64,000 nucleotides of DNA from JAHQVI01 sp963727575 (GCA_963727575.1 CAVSIA010000035.1:1-64000), one strand, 5' to 3'; shown: positions 36,406-46,627, numbered from the stretch's first letter. The notes: a model not told the origin generated them from the sequence alone. Translations and numbers: made by a program.

Positions 36406-38475
36406 CTGCAGACGCTCCAATGCATCCGCTGCGCCGAGGAGCCGTGGAGCGATCTGCCGATCATCGCGCTGACCGCCGATGCCATGAGCGGCGACCGCGA
36501 GCGCTATCTCGCCGAGGGAATGAACGGCTACATTTCCAAGCCGATCGAGAGACAGGCGCTGCTGACCGAGATCGCCGGACTGCTGACTGCCGATGCGGCG
36601 GCGTTGCCGGAGGTCGCGGATGAGACGGTGTCACCGGACGCCGCAATCGAGCACGCCGCCGAGGCGGATCGCGACCAAGCCGCTGCCCCGGATGCAACGG
36701 AGGCCGCACGTCCGGCGCGCGATCCGGCGTCGTGCCAAACGCGCGCCGCACCGATGATCCATGTCGATCCGAGCGAAATCCGCAGCGATTGCCGGGCGCT
36801 TGCCGAGGCCTTCAGCATTCCGGGATCGGAGCTGGCGCGGCAGGCCGGGGATGATCTGTGCTCGGTGATGCGCTCCGCCATCGAAGCGCTCCCTCACGGC
36901 TTTGCCATCATCGACAGCGACCTGCGGCCGATCATGTCGAACGGTCTGGCCCGAGAAGCATTCTCCGAATATTACTCGGCCGTGGATGAGGGACTTTCCC
37001 ATCGCGAGGCAACCTTTGCGATTCTCCACCGGAACCGTCCGGATGCCAGCGATGACCAATGCTGGGAATGGGCGGACGAGATGGATGAGCGTCTGCGCCA
37101 GGGCCTGTCGGTCGATCTGACCGCTGATGATGGGCGCATCTGCCGGATCATCTATCGCCGGATGAGCCATGACCGCTATGTCCGGGTGGCGCTCGACATC
37201 ACCGACGAGCGGCGGCGTGAGGCGGAGCTGGAGGACTCCCGGCGGCAGGCCGATCTCGCCAATCGGGCCAAGTCGGCGTTTCTGGCCAATATGAGCCATG
37301 AAATCCGTACACCGCTCAACGGCATTCTGGGCATGGCGCAGGTCCTGGTGCAAAGCGACTTGACGGCGTTCCAGAGTGAGCAGGCGGAGGCCATTCTCGA
37401 ATCGGGCAAAACCCTGAAGATGCTGCTCGACGACGTGCTGGACCTGTCCAAGATCGAAGCCGGGCGCATGGAGCTTGCGCCGCTGGAAGCCAGGATCGAG
37501 CCGATCCTGAAATCCCATTACGGCTGCTGGGCGCCGCGCGCTCAGGAAAAGGGGATCGCGCTCGTGCTCGATATTGCGGCGGGCGTACCGGATCGGGTGC
37601 TGATCGATCCGATCCGCTTCGAGCAATGCCTGAACAACCTGACCTCCAACGCGATCAAGTTTACCGGGCGCGACGAGGTTCGCATCAATGTCCGTGCCGA
37701 CGAGCAGCCGGAGGGCGTGCTCATCACGGTCACAGTGTCCGACACCGGGACCGGAGCGGCCCGACACAGCGCGGACGCTCTGTTCACGCCTTTCCCGCAC
37801 GGCGAAACGCCGGCGTCGAGAGGACAGGGCGGCACCGGACTGGGGCTGACGGTCACCCGACGGCTTGCACAGCTCATGGGCGGCGATGTGGTCCTCGAAA
37901 GCGAGGAGGGCAAAGGATCGACCTTCACTTTCACCCTGATGACGATGCGGCTGTCTCACACCCAATGCCTGCCGGGGAACGTCGCGCAGATCCATGAGGA
38001 TGTCGCCGAACAGGACGATGTCCGCGGGCGGCGCATTCTGCTGGTCGACGATCATCCGGTGAACCGGCGCGTCGGCCGCCTGTTCCTCGAACCCGAAGGC
38101 TATCAGGTTACCGAGGCCAATGACGGCATTCAGGCGCTCGAGAAACTCGACATGGCCACCTTCGACCTGATCCTGCTCGACATCCATATGCCGATGCTCG
38201 ACGGTCTTCAGACGCTGAAGCGCATCCGCGCCACCGCCAAGCCGTGGCGCACGCTGCCGGTTATCGCCATGACGGCAGACGCAATGAGCGGTGACCGCGA
38301 ACGGTATATCGCCGAGGGGATGGACGGCTATGTGTCGAAGCCGATCGATCGCCGCGACCTGCTGTCGGAAGTCGCCCGTCTGATCGACGAGAGGCGCGCC
38401 GATCCGGCCGAGCCGCTGAAGGAGATCCTGCGCTCCAACGCCTTCGCTCCGCCGCTGACCTATCGCGCGGGCTGA
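36406..38475 (+). CDS. Hybrid histidine kinase, 5'-truncated
   Basis: Multidomain kinase whose beginning is missing. It enters in the middle of a receiver domain (LQTLQCIRCAEEPWSDLPII, then LTADAMSGDRERYLAEGMNGYISKP), in the same frame as rtcR and directly after its TAG; the first ATG is 36484. Then a PAS-like sensor (about 37000-37200: GFAIIDSDLRPIMSNG), dimerisation/phosphoacceptor FLANMSHEIRTPLNGILG (His), a HATPase (NNLTSNAIKF, VSDTGTGAA, GGTGLGLTVTRRL), and a complete C-terminal receiver (LVDDHPVNRR, LILLDIHMPMLDG with the phospho-Asp, IAMTADAMSGD). The two receivers resemble each other closely. No promoter or start fits, so expression is doubtful. Confidence 0.8.
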   Translation: MQTLQCIRCAEEPWSDLPIIALTADAMSGDRERYLAEGMNGYISKPIERQALLTEIAGLLTADAAALPEVADETVSPDAAIEHAAEADRDQAAAPDATEAARPARDPASCQTRAAPMIHVDPSEIRSDCRALAEAFSIPGSELARQAGDDLCSVMRSAIEALPHGFAIIDSDLRPIMSNGLAREAFSEYYSAVDEGLSHREATFAILHRNRPDASDDQCWEWADEMDERLRQGLSVDLTADDGRICRIIYRRMSHDRYVRVALDITDERRREAELEDSRRQADLANRAKSAFLANMSHEIRTPLNGILGMAQVLVQSDLTAFQSEQAEAILESGKTLKMLLDDVLDLSKIEAGRMELAPLEARIEPILKSHYGCWAPRAQEKGIALVLDIAAGVPDRVLIDPIRFEQCLNNLTSNAIKFTGRDEVRINVRADEQPEGVLITVTVSDTGTGAARHSADALFTPFPHGETPASRGQGGTGLGLTVTRRLAQLMGGDVVLESEEGKGSTFTFTLMTMRLSHTQCLPGNVAQIHEDVAEQDDVRGRRILLVDDHPVNRRVGRLFLEPEGYQVTEANDGIQALEKLDMATFDLILLDIHMPMLDGLQTLKRIRATAKPWRTLPVIAMTADAMSGDRERYIAEGMDGYVSKPIDRRDLLSEVARLIDERRADPAEPLKEILRSNAFAPPLTYRAG

Positions 38476-38496
38476 GCCGCAACAACAAGCCCGCGT

Positions 38497-39423
38497 TCAA
38501 GCCGACAGGCGCTGGCGCGGTGCGAACACCTTCCGCGAAATCAGCTCCGCAACCCAATCGACGAACACGCGCACCCTGCTGCTGACATGGCGGTTCGGCG
38601 GATAGACGACGTGGAGCGGCAGCGGTTCGTTGTCCCAATCCGCCAGAATCGGCACAAGAGCGCCGCCGTCGATATGGTGCTGAACCAGGAAGGTCGGCGC
38701 GTGCAGGACGCCGAGCCCCGCCAGGCCCGCCGCTACATAGGCGTTGCTGTCATTGACGGAAATGATGTAGCGCCCGCCGATCTCGTGGCGTTCGCCGCCG
38801 CGCAGGAACGTCATCGGCCGCGCCCCGCCGCTGTGGCCCTTGAAATAGCTGACGACCTGATGCGTCGCGTCCAGATCCACCGGATGCAGGGGCGTGCCAT
38901 GGCGCCTGAGGTAGGCGGGCGTGGCGCAGGTAACAAACTGATACTCCCCGAGCCGCCGCGCGATCAGCGACTGATCCGTAAGCGTCCCCGCCCGCACCGA
39001 GCAATCGACGTTCTCGCCGACGAGGTCGACGGGCCGGTCGGTCACGCCCAGATCGAGCTGGATTTCGGGATAGCGCGCGTGGAAATCCGGCAGAGCGGGG
39101 ATAATCACGAGAACGGCGAGCGAGGCGCCGACATCGACCCGGAGCCGGCCGCTGGGGCGGCTTTGCGAGGTGGTCATGCTGCCGTCGAGTTCGTCCAGAT
39201 CGGCGAGCAGGCGGACGACGCGCTCGTAATAGGCCGCGCCATCCGGCGTAACCGTGACGCGCCGCGTGGTCCGATGCAGGAGCTTGGTGTGCACATGGGC
39301 TTCCAGCGACTGAATGAGCTTAGTGACGGTCGGCTTCGGCATTTCCAGGGTCGTGGCGGCGTGGGTAAAGGTTCCGGCCTCGACGACGCGGACGAAGGCG
39401 CGCATTGCGGCGAGCTGATCCAT
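38497..39423 (-). CDS. LysR-family transcriptional regulator
   Basis: About 308 residues. The N-terminal winged helix (MRAFVRVVEAGTFTHAATTL ... PKPTVTKLIQSLE) is followed by a two-lobe effector domain beginning SRPSGRLRVDVGASLAVLVI. GGAGGTG stands before the ATG at 39423. It belongs to the CrgA-like subgroup by the spacing LHRTTRRVTVTPDG. An inverted repeat lies 40 bases upstream, in the gap to the divergent hydrolase-like gene, so it probably controls that gene, and perhaps the RND pump beyond, and itself. Confidence 0.9.
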   Translation of the reverse strand: MDQLAAMRAFVRVVEAGTFTHAATTLEMPKPTVTKLIQSLEAHVHTKLLHRTTRRVTVTPDGAAYYERVVRLLADLDELDGSMTTSQSRPSGRLRVDVGASLAVLVIIPALPDFHARYPEIQLDLGVTDRPVDLVGENVDCSVRAGTLTDQSLIARRLGEYQFVTCATPAYLRRHGTPLHPVDLDATHQVVSYFKGHSGGARPMTFLRGGERHEIGGRYIISVNDSNAYVAAGLAGLGVLHAPTFLVQHHIDGGALVPILADWDNEPLPLHVVYPPNRHVSSRVRVFVDWVAELISRKVFAPRQRLSA

Positions 39424-39462
39424 GGGACACCTCCGGACGGAATATCGAACGATCCTACCGCG

Positions 39463-39484
39463 ATTGTTTCTACAGCGAAACAAT
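39463..39484. promoter_or_regulatory. Perfect inverted repeat, likely LysR operator
   Basis: ATTGTTTC-TACAGC-GAAACAAT: 8-base arms with a 6-base spacer, between the divergent LysR and hydrolase-like genes. LysR-type regulators bind such dyads in the shared promoter region. The role as operator is inferred from position and symmetry. Confidence 0.7.
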
Positions 39485-39602
39485 GAAGCAGCGCTAGGCG
39501 TATTTATTTCCTCTGATGCTATAGCTAATTTGCTGCAATGCAGTGATGTGCGCAGCATGTTATGCGGTGCACAATGCCGGAATTCAAGTGGAGCGCGCCG
39601 AA

Positions 39603-40442
39603 ATGGCGATCGAGTGTAACGAACAGGCCATCCAGTGTGAGGCGCAGCAGATGCCGATGCGGCTCTACCGCGACGGCCGAACGCCGCGTACGGCGCCGCT
39701 GGTTCTGCACCTGCATGGCGGCGCTTTCACCGGCGGTTCGCTGGAAGGCGGGCGGCCTGTTGCGACGCTGCTCGCGGAGGCTGGAGCCATCGTGGTGTCC
39801 GCCGACTACCCGCTCGCGCCGAATTCGCCATTCCCAGGCCCGCTCCAGGCGAGCTTCGAGGCGCTGAAGACGCTGCACAATTGCCGGACCAAATGGGGTA
39901 GCCGGAGTTCGACGATCTATGTCGCCGGGGAAGATGCCGGCGGCAATATCGCCGCCAGCCTGGCGCTGATGGCGCGGGATCAGGCGGCGCCGCCGCTTGC
40001 CGGTCAGATCCTCCTGTCGCCGATGCTCGACCCGTGCCTGGCGACCATGTCGCTGCGCGAGGCGAAAGTCGGGGCGGTCGGCTGCCGCTGGGCCGATGGC
40101 TGGCAGCAATATCTCGGCACGGCGGACAAGGCGTGCCATCCCTATGCGTCGCCGCTCGGCGCATCGCGCCTGAAGGGGCTTGCCCCGGCGCTGCTGATTA
40201 CCGCGGCGGACGATCCGCTGCGCGACGAAAGCCTTTGCTATGCGCGGCGTCTGCGCGAGGCAGGCGTTTGCGTCGACTGCGAGGTTCTTGAGGCTCCGAC
40301 CGGCTGGCCGGACGCTCTCGGCCGCATGGCCAACCTGAAATCATCCTGGGCATCCGGATTGCGCGAACGCTTTGTCGGATTCTTCGCCCGCACATCGTCC
40401 TTGTTGAAGGGGGTTCCCTTTTACCATTCCCAGAAGGCCTGA
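39603..40442 (+). CDS. Alpha/beta hydrolase-fold protein lacking the catalytic serine
   Basis: HSL-type alpha/beta hydrolase fold, about 279 residues. It has the oxyanion HGG motif (LVLHLHGGAFTGGSL) and the substrate-side ASFEALKTL. The nucleophile elbow, normally GDSAGG, reads GEDAGGN, so Ser is replaced by Asp. The usual catalytic His region is PTGWP with no His. The Asp of AADDPLRDE is kept. It is either a non-hydrolytic scaffold or a changed chemistry. The start at 39603 is chosen for GGAG upstream; starts at 39543/39546 add a Cys-rich stretch without a ribosome site. It is 18 bases before the RND adaptor gene and so is probably in one operon. Confidence 0.75.
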   Translation: MAIECNEQAIQCEAQQMPMRLYRDGRTPRTAPLVLHLHGGAFTGGSLEGGRPVATLLAEAGAIVVSADYPLAPNSPFPGPLQASFEALKTLHNCRTKWGSRSSTIYVAGEDAGGNIAASLALMARDQAAPPLAGQILLSPMLDPCLATMSLREAKVGAVGCRWADGWQQYLGTADKACHPYASPLGASRLKGLAPALLITAADDPLRDESLCYARRLREAGVCVDCEVLEAPTGWPDALGRMANLKSSWASGLRERFVGFFARTSSLLKGVPFYHSQKA

Positions 40443-40460
40443 CGGGCCAGGAGTTTCCCA

Positions 40461-41699
40461 ATGAAGTCGATTGCTTCTCTTAAGCGCTTTTTCGGCGCAG
40501 CTCTGGTGGTCGCGCTCGCGGCGGCTGGAGTTGCGGCGTTCCTCGAAGCCCCGGGTAGACCGGCGCATGCCGACAATGCCGCCGCCCAAGCGCCGCAGGC
40601 GGTGCCGGTGTCGGTGGCAGTGGTCGAGGCGCACGACACGATGATCTGGCAGGATTTCTCCGGCCGGCTCGAAGCGGTGGAGCGTGTCGAGATACGGCCC
40701 CGCGTGTCCGGACCGATCCAGGCCGTTCACTTCCGCGAGGGCGAACTCGTCAAGCAGGGCGACCCGCTGATCACCATCGATCCCGCGCCTTACGCTGCGG
40801 ATGTCGACGGCGCCGAGGCGCAGGTTGCGGCCGCAGAGGCGCGGCTGTCGCTGAGCCAGAGCGATCTGGAGCGCGGCAAGCAGCTTTCCGACAACCGCGT
40901 GCTGTCGCAGCGCGATCTCGATCAGCGCATCAACGCCAAGCGCGAGGCCGAGGCCAATCTGCGCGCGGCCAAGGCGGCATTGCAGTCGGCCAAGCTGAAG
41001 CTCGACTACACCGAAGTCCGCGCGCCGGTCGCCGGCCGCGTCGGCAAGCTGGAAGTGACGGTGGGCAATATCGTCGGTGAAGGGCCGACCGCCCCGGTGT
41101 TGACGACGCTGGTTTCGGTCGATCCGATTTACGCCAGCTTCAATGCCAACGAGCAGGTGGTTCTGAGAGCGCTCAAGGGGCTCGATGCCGGGCTCAATTC
41201 GCATTCCCAGGTGTCGCGGATTCCGGTGCAGATGGAAACTGCCGAGAGCAACGGCAAGCAGGTCGACGGCCAGCTGCAGTTCATCGACAATCAGGTCGAT
41301 AGCGCCAGCGGTACGGTCCGCGTGCGGGCGAGGTTCCCGAACCCGGACGGCGATCTGGTGCCCGGACAATTTGCCCGCCTGCGCATGGGCCAGCCGAAGA
41401 GCGCGCCCGCCATCGCCATCAATGAGCGTGCTATCGGCACCGACCAGGACAAGAAATTCGTACTGGTCGTCGACGGCGACAACAAAGCGGTCTACCGCGA
41501 GGTCCAGCTCGGCCCGATCGCCGAAGGCTCGCGGATCGTCACGGCCGGCCTGAAGGCAGGCGAGCGCATCGTCGTCAACGGTCTGCAGCGAGTCCGCCCC
41601 GGTGCGGTGGTCGCGCCGCAGATGGTCTCGATGGACGGCAAACCGACAACGCAACAGGCGCAGCAAGCCGAGCCGAAGGGCGACGTGGCGCAGCGCTGA
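40461..41699 (+). CDS. RND efflux periplasmic adaptor
   Basis: Membrane fusion protein of 412 residues. The N-terminus is a signal or anchor (FFGAALVVALAAAGVAAF). Order: lipoyl half (GRLEAVERVEIRPRVSGPI), a coiled-coil hairpin (LSQSDLERGKQLSDNRVLSQ, AAKAALQSAKLKLDYTEVRA), beta-barrel (VDPIYASFNANEQVVLRAL) and membrane-proximal domain. It links the inner-membrane RND pump coded next to an outer-membrane channel, which is not encoded here. It is followed by the permease gene 32 bases on. Confidence 0.92.
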   Translation: MKSIASLKRFFGAALVVALAAAGVAAFLEAPGRPAHADNAAAQAPQAVPVSVAVVEAHDTMIWQDFSGRLEAVERVEIRPRVSGPIQAVHFREGELVKQGDPLITIDPAPYAADVDGAEAQVAAAEARLSLSQSDLERGKQLSDNRVLSQRDLDQRINAKREAEANLRAAKAALQSAKLKLDYTEVRAPVAGRVGKLEVTVGNIVGEGPTAPVLTTLVSVDPIYASFNANEQVVLRALKGLDAGLNSHSQVSRIPVQMETAESNGKQVDGQLQFIDNQVDSASGTVRVRARFPNPDGDLVPGQFARLRMGQPKSAPAIAINERAIGTDQDKKFVLVVDGDNKAVYREVQLGPIAEGSRIVTAGLKAGERIVVNGLQRVRPGAVVAPQMVSMDGKPTTQQAQQAEPKGDVAQR

Positions 41700-41731
41700 T
41701 CGCGCATCCCGAGGATGTGGGGGATCGAGTT

Positions 41732-44700
41732 ATGAATCTGTCCAAATTTTTTATCGATCGCCCGATCTTCGCGGGCGTTCTCTCGGTGCATGATCTTCGT
41801 CAGCGGCCTGCTGGCCCTGCGGGTCATGCCGATCTCGGAATATCCGGAAGTGGTGCCGCCCTCGGTGGTGGTGCGCGCGCAATATCCGGGCGCCAATCCG
41901 AAGGTCATCGCGGCGACGGTTGCGACGCCGATCGAGGAAGCGATCAACGGCGTCGAGAACATGCTCTACATGACCAGCCAGGCGACGACCGACGGTCAGA
42001 TGACGCTGACCGTGACCTTCGCGCTCGGCACCGACGCGGACAAGGCGCAGCAGCTCGTGCAGAACCGCGTGTCCCAGGCCGAGCCTCGTCTGCCCGAGGA
42101 GGTGCGCAGTCTCGGCATCACCACGGTGAAGAGTTCGCCGGACTTCATCATGGTCGTGCATCTGGTCTCGCCGAACAACCGCTACGGCATCACCTATCTG
42201 CGCAATTACGGCGTGCTGAACGTCAAGGACCGGCTTGCCCGGATTCCGGGAACGGGCCAGGTGGAGATCTTCGGCGCAGGCGATTATTCAATGCGCATCT
42301 GGCTCGATCCGCAGAAGGTCGCCGAGCGCGGCCTGTCGGCGAGCGATGTGGTCAGCGAGATCCGTGCGCAGAACGTTCAGGCCGCGGCCGGCGTGGTCGG
42401 CGGCTCGCCGACGCTGCCCGGCGTCGACCTGCAGCTTTCGGTGAATGCGCAAGGGCGCCTCGAGACCGAGGAAGAGTTCGGCGACATCATCGTCAAGACC
42501 GGCGCGGACGGGCAGGTGACCCGGCTTCGCGACATCGCCCGCATCGAGCTGGGCTCGGCGCAATATTCGCTGCGCTCGCTGCTCGATAACAAGCCCGCCG
42601 TCGCCATCGGCATCTTCCAGGCGCCCGGCTCCAACGCGCTCGAGATCGCGCAGAACGTCCGCGCGACGATGGCCGAGCTGAAGCAGAACATGCCGGAGGG
42701 CGTCGATTACGAGATCGTCTACGACACCACGCAGTTCGTGCGGGCCTCGATCGACGCGGTGATTCATACGCTGCTCGAAGCCATCGCGCTGGTCGTGCTC
42801 GTCGTCATCCTGTTCCTGCAGACATGGCGTGCCTCGATCATCCCGCTGCTGGCGGTGCCCGTGTCGATCATCGGCACCTTCGCGGTGATGTATGTATTCG
42901 GCTTCTCGATCAATGCGCTGACGCTGTTCGGCCTGGTGCTCGCCATCGGTATCGTCGTCGACGATGCCATCGTCGTGGTCGAGAATGTCGAGCGCAATAT
43001 CGAGGAAGGGCTGTCGCCGCGACAGGCGAGCTATCAGGCGATGAGCGAGGTGTCGGGTCCGATCATCGCCATCGCGCTGGTGCTGATCGCGGTGTTCGTG
43101 CCGCTCGCCTTCATCACCGGGCTGAGCGGCCAGTTCTACAAGCAGTTCGCGCTGACCATCGCGATCTCGACGGTGATCTCGGCGATCAACTCGCTGACGC
43201 TGTCGCCGGCGCTGTCGGCGCTGCTGCTCAAGCCGCACGGCGCGCCGCCGGACCGGCTGACGCGGGTTCTCGACGGCCTGTTCGGCTGGCTGTTCCGCGG
43301 CTTCAATTGGGTCTTCAGTCGCGGCTCGAAGGGCTATAGCGGCGGCGTCCGGCGGCTCGTGTTCCGCAAGACGGTGATGCTGGCGATTTATGCCGTCATG
43401 CTCGGCGCGACCGTCGTGTTGTTCCGCACCGTGCCCGGCGGCTTCGTGCCGGCGCAGGACAAGCAGTATCTCGTCGGCTTCGCCCAGCTTCCGGACGGCG
43501 CGACGCTCGACCGCACGGATGAGGTCATCCGGCGGATGGGCGAGATCGCCATGAAGCATCCCGGCGTCGAAAGCGCCGTCGCCTTTCCGGGCCTGTCGAT
43601 CAACGGCTTCACCAATTCGTCCAATGCCGGCATCGTCTTCGTGACGCTGTCGCCGTTCGAGGAACGCACGACGCCGGATCTGAGCGGCGGGGCGATCGCC
43701 ATGCAGCTCAACCAGAAATTCGCCGCGATCCAGGAAGCCTTCATCGCCATGTTCCCGCCGCCGCCCGTGCAGGGCCTCGGCACGATCGGCGGCTTCAAGC
43801 TGGAGATCGAGGATCACAGCGGCCAGGGCTACGAAGCGCTGGACGCCGCGACCAAGGCGTTCATGGCCAAGGCCTATCAGGCGCCGGAGCTGGCCGGACT
43901 GTTCTCCTCCTATCAGGTGAACGTGCCGCAGCTCTACGCCAATATCGACCGCACCAAGGCGCGCCAGCTCGGCGTCGCCGTCACGGACGTGTTCGAGACG
44001 ATGCAGATCTATCTCGGCTCGCTCTATGTCAACGACATCAACAAATACAACCGGACCTATTCCGTGCGCGTCCAGGCGGATGCCCCGTTCCGTGCGCATG
44101 CGGACGATATCGGCCAGTTGAAGGTGCGGTCGAAGACGGGCGAGATGGTGCCGCTTTCGGCGCTGCTGCGCGTCGAGCAGAGCGCCGGGCCTGAGCGCGC
44201 AATGCGCTATAACGGCTTCCTGTCCGCGGACGTCAATGGCGGACCGGCGCCGGGCTTCTCGAGCGGCGAGGCGCAGGCGGCGGTGGCGCGGATCGCGGCC
44301 GAGACGCTGCCGAAGGGCTTCACCTTCGAATGGACCGATCTGACCTATCAGCAGATCCTGGCCGGCAACTCGGCGATCTGGGTGTTCCCGCTCGCCGTGC
44401 TGCTCGTCTTCCTGGTGCTCGCGGCGCAGTATGAGAGCCTCGTCCTGCCGCTGTCGATCATCATGATCGTGCCGTTCGGGCTGCTGGCGGCGATGTTCGG
44501 CGTCTATCTGAGCGGCGGCGACAACAACGTCTTCACGCAGATCGGCCTGACCGTTCTCGTGGGGCTATCGGCGAAGAATGCGATCCTGATCGTGGAGTTC
44601 GCCCGAGAGCTGGAATTCGACGGGCGCACGCCGGTGCAGGCGGCGATCGAGGCGAGCCGGCTGCGGCTCCGGCCGATCCTGATGACGTCGTTTGCCTTCA

Positions 44701-44954
44701 TCATGGGCGTGGTCCCGCTCGTCACCTCGGTCGGCGCGGGCGCGGAAATGCGCCATGCGATGGGCGTTGCGGTGTTCGCGGGCATGCTCGGCGTGACCAT
44801 GTTCGGCATCTTCTTCACGCCGGTGTTCTACGTCCTGCTGCGGAAGCTGTCCGGCTACCGTCCGCTGGTTCAGCACGGCGACGTCCGGCATTTCCCGAAG
44901 CCGGCCGAAGGCGGATTCGGCGAGGGCGAGAAGCAGCCCGCGCCTGCGGAGTGA
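41732..44954 (+). CDS. RND multidrug efflux permease (AcrB/MexB-like), one frameshift
   Basis: Proton-driven efflux pump of the hydrophobe/amphiphile family, about 1073 residues if one base is corrected. The ATG at 41732 gives NLSKFFIDRPIFAGVLSV, then an extra base near 41789 breaks the frame; the main part starts at MIFVSGLLALRVMPISEYP. Key features: PGANPKVIAATVATPIEEAI, the porter domain with EDHSGQGYEALD, the proton-relay helices FGLVLAIGIVVDDAIVVVEN (the Asp pair) and VGLSAKNAILIVEFARE (Lys), and 12 membrane helices. The frameshift is probably a consensus error, since the other 1050 codons are intact. Confidence 0.9.
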
Positions 44955-44990
44955 GTTCCGCGGACGGGGCAGCCTGAGAGATCGGCCGGC

Positions 44991-46196
44991 CTATGATGCG
45001 ACAGTGTCATAGGCCGCGCCCCAGAAATCGACGAAGACCGGCGGCGGGGTGGGTGAGTCCATCAGCCGCTGCGTCATCAGAATGCCGATCAGCCCGGTCT
45101 GCGGGTCCCAGTAGCAGGACGTGCCGTAGCCGCCATCCCAGCCGAAGCCGCGAGGCTCGGTGGGCTCGGTCTTCTTGATGATGCTCAGCCCATAGCCCCA
45201 GCCGCGCGTTTCCCAGAAGCCGGGGACGAACGGCGAGACCGCCTGCTGCTCGGGCGTGATGCGGTCGGTCGTCATGGCCGCAACGGAATGCTCCGTGAGC
45301 AGCCTTTCGCCGCGGGCTGCCTCGCCCTTGTTCAGCATCATCCGGGCGAAGGCCAGATAATCGTCCGCGGTCGAGACGAGGCCGCCCGACGCCGACGGCA
45401 TGGATGGAGGCGCGCTGAACGGGCTTTCCGGTCCGGCAGGGTCGAACTCCGCCAAGCGCCCCGTCGCCGGATCGCGCCTGTAGCAGACCGGCAGCCGGTC
45501 GAGCTTGCCCGAGGGCACGCTGAAGCCGGTGTCGACCATGCCGAGCGGCTCGAAGATCCGTGTCCGCATGAACACCTCCAGAGGCTGCCCGGCGGCGCGG
45601 GCGATGAGGACGCCGAGCACGGTCAGGCCGGTGTCGTACATCCACGCCGCGCCCGGCTGGTGCATCAGCGGCAGCGAGCCGAGCCGCTCCAGCCAGTCGT
45701 CCGGGCTCGCGCCGTTCGGCAGCGACGCGCCGACGGCGACGCCCAGCTCCACCATGGCGTCATTGATCGGATAGCGGCCCGGCGCCATGATCGCGCCGAG
45801 CCCCATGCGCAGAGTCAGAAGATCGCTGACCAGGATCGGGCGAACGGCCGGCACCGTGTCGTCGAGCGGGCCGTCGAGGCGCTTCAGGACGCGGCGGTCG
45901 GCGAGTTCCGGCAGCAGCCGGTCGACGGGTTCGTCGAGGTCGAGCTTGCCGTCTTCCACGAGCATCATCGCCGCGGCGCCCGCCACCGGCTTGGTAAGCG
46001 AGGCGATGCGGAAAATCGTGTCGCGCCGGATCGGCGGCGCAGCGCCGAACGCCATGTGGCCGACGGCGTTCGCCTCCACCTGCACGTCGCAGGCGAGGAG
46101 GGTGACGACGCCCGGCAGGTCGCCGCGTTCGACATGGGCGGCCATCAGCGCTTTCATGCGGTCAAGGCCGTCCCGGCAAAACGATGTGTTGGTCAT
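44991..46196 (-). CDS. Serine hydrolase, beta-lactamase/esterase class C family
   Basis: About 401 residues in the class C beta-lactamase/DD-peptidase-like family (EstB type). The catalytic SxxK is SLTK in RIASLTKPVAGAAAM; the Tyr motif is in AWMYDTGLTVLG; the third motif GGYGTSCYWDP (a HxG/WxG-like site) sits near the C-terminus (residue 370). Such proteins are mostly esterases rather than resistance enzymes. The start at 46196 is taken because AAGGA lies upstream; longer starts add a basic tail. The NTF2-like gene lies 41 bases before it on the same strand. Confidence 0.85.
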   Translation of the reverse strand: MTNTSFCRDGLDRMKALMAAHVERGDLPGVVTLLACDVQVEANAVGHMAFGAAPPIRRDTIFRIASLTKPVAGAAAMMLVEDGKLDLDEPVDRLLPELADRRVLKRLDGPLDDTVPAVRPILVSDLLTLRMGLGAIMAPGRYPINDAMVELGVAVGASLPNGASPDDWLERLGSLPLMHQPGAAWMYDTGLTVLGVLIARAAGQPLEVFMRTRIFEPLGMVDTGFSVPSGKLDRLPVCYRRDPATGRLAEFDPAGPESPFSAPPSMPSASGGLVSTADDYLAFARMMLNKGEAARGERLLTEHSVAAMTTDRITPEQQAVSPFVPGFWETRGWGYGLSIIKKTEPTEPRGFGWDGGYGTSCYWDPQTGLIGILMTQRLMDSPTPPPVFVDFWGAAYDTVAS

Positions 46197-46236
46197 CCTC
46201 TGCATCCTTGGCTGAAGTGAGTCGAGCAGCGCGCGA

Positions 46237-46599
46237 TCACGTTGCCGCCGCTTCATCGTCCGGCGCATTCATCGGGTCGCCGAAATAGACCTCGACACTC
46301 CGGACCTGGCCGTCGCGGATCTTGAAATATTCGACGTTCCTGAAGATCGCCCCGGACGTCATCGTCGCCAGGTAGCGGACGAACCAGCCGTCGCCTTTCC
46401 CTGCGATCGCGGTCAGATCGACGGTCGTGATCACTTCGCTGGCGGGCCAGCACCGCTTGAAATAGGCGGCCCTGTCGATGTGGTCGTCATAAGGGCTGGT
46501 GAAGGTGAAGTCTTTGGCAATCAGCGGCTCCAGGATCTCCCGCTGCTTGGTCTCGAATGCGCGGAAACAGGCTCGAATGATGTCGGCTTCGTTTGTCAT
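46237..46599 (-). CDS. NTF2-like (SnoaL) small protein
   Basis: 120-residue alpha+beta barrel of the nuclear transport factor 2 / SnoaL superfamily. Recognised by the opening ACFRAFETKQREILEPLIAKDFTF (quoted partly: REILEPLIAKDFTF), SPYDDHIDRAAYFKRCWPAS and the final strands FKIRDGQVRSVEVYFGDP. The GGGAG site lies before the ATG. It is divergent from the HxlR regulator across a perfect 16-base palindrome and in line with the serine hydrolase downstream; likely a HxlR-controlled stress or detoxification operon. Ligand unknown. Confidence 0.85.
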   Translation of the reverse strand: MTNEADIIRACFRAFETKQREILEPLIAKDFTFTSPYDDHIDRAAYFKRCWPASEVITTVDLTAIAGKGDGWFVRYLATMTSGAIFRNVEYFKIRDGQVRSVEVYFGDPMNAPDDEAAAT

Positions 46600-46627
46600 C
46601 TGGGTTACTCCCTAAACTGATATCAAA

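Noticed and set aside
42288..44099. A 603-codon open frame antisense to the RND permease
   Set aside because: High-GC shadow of the permease reading frame. It is Arg/His/Asp-rich, has no ribosome site and no known domain.
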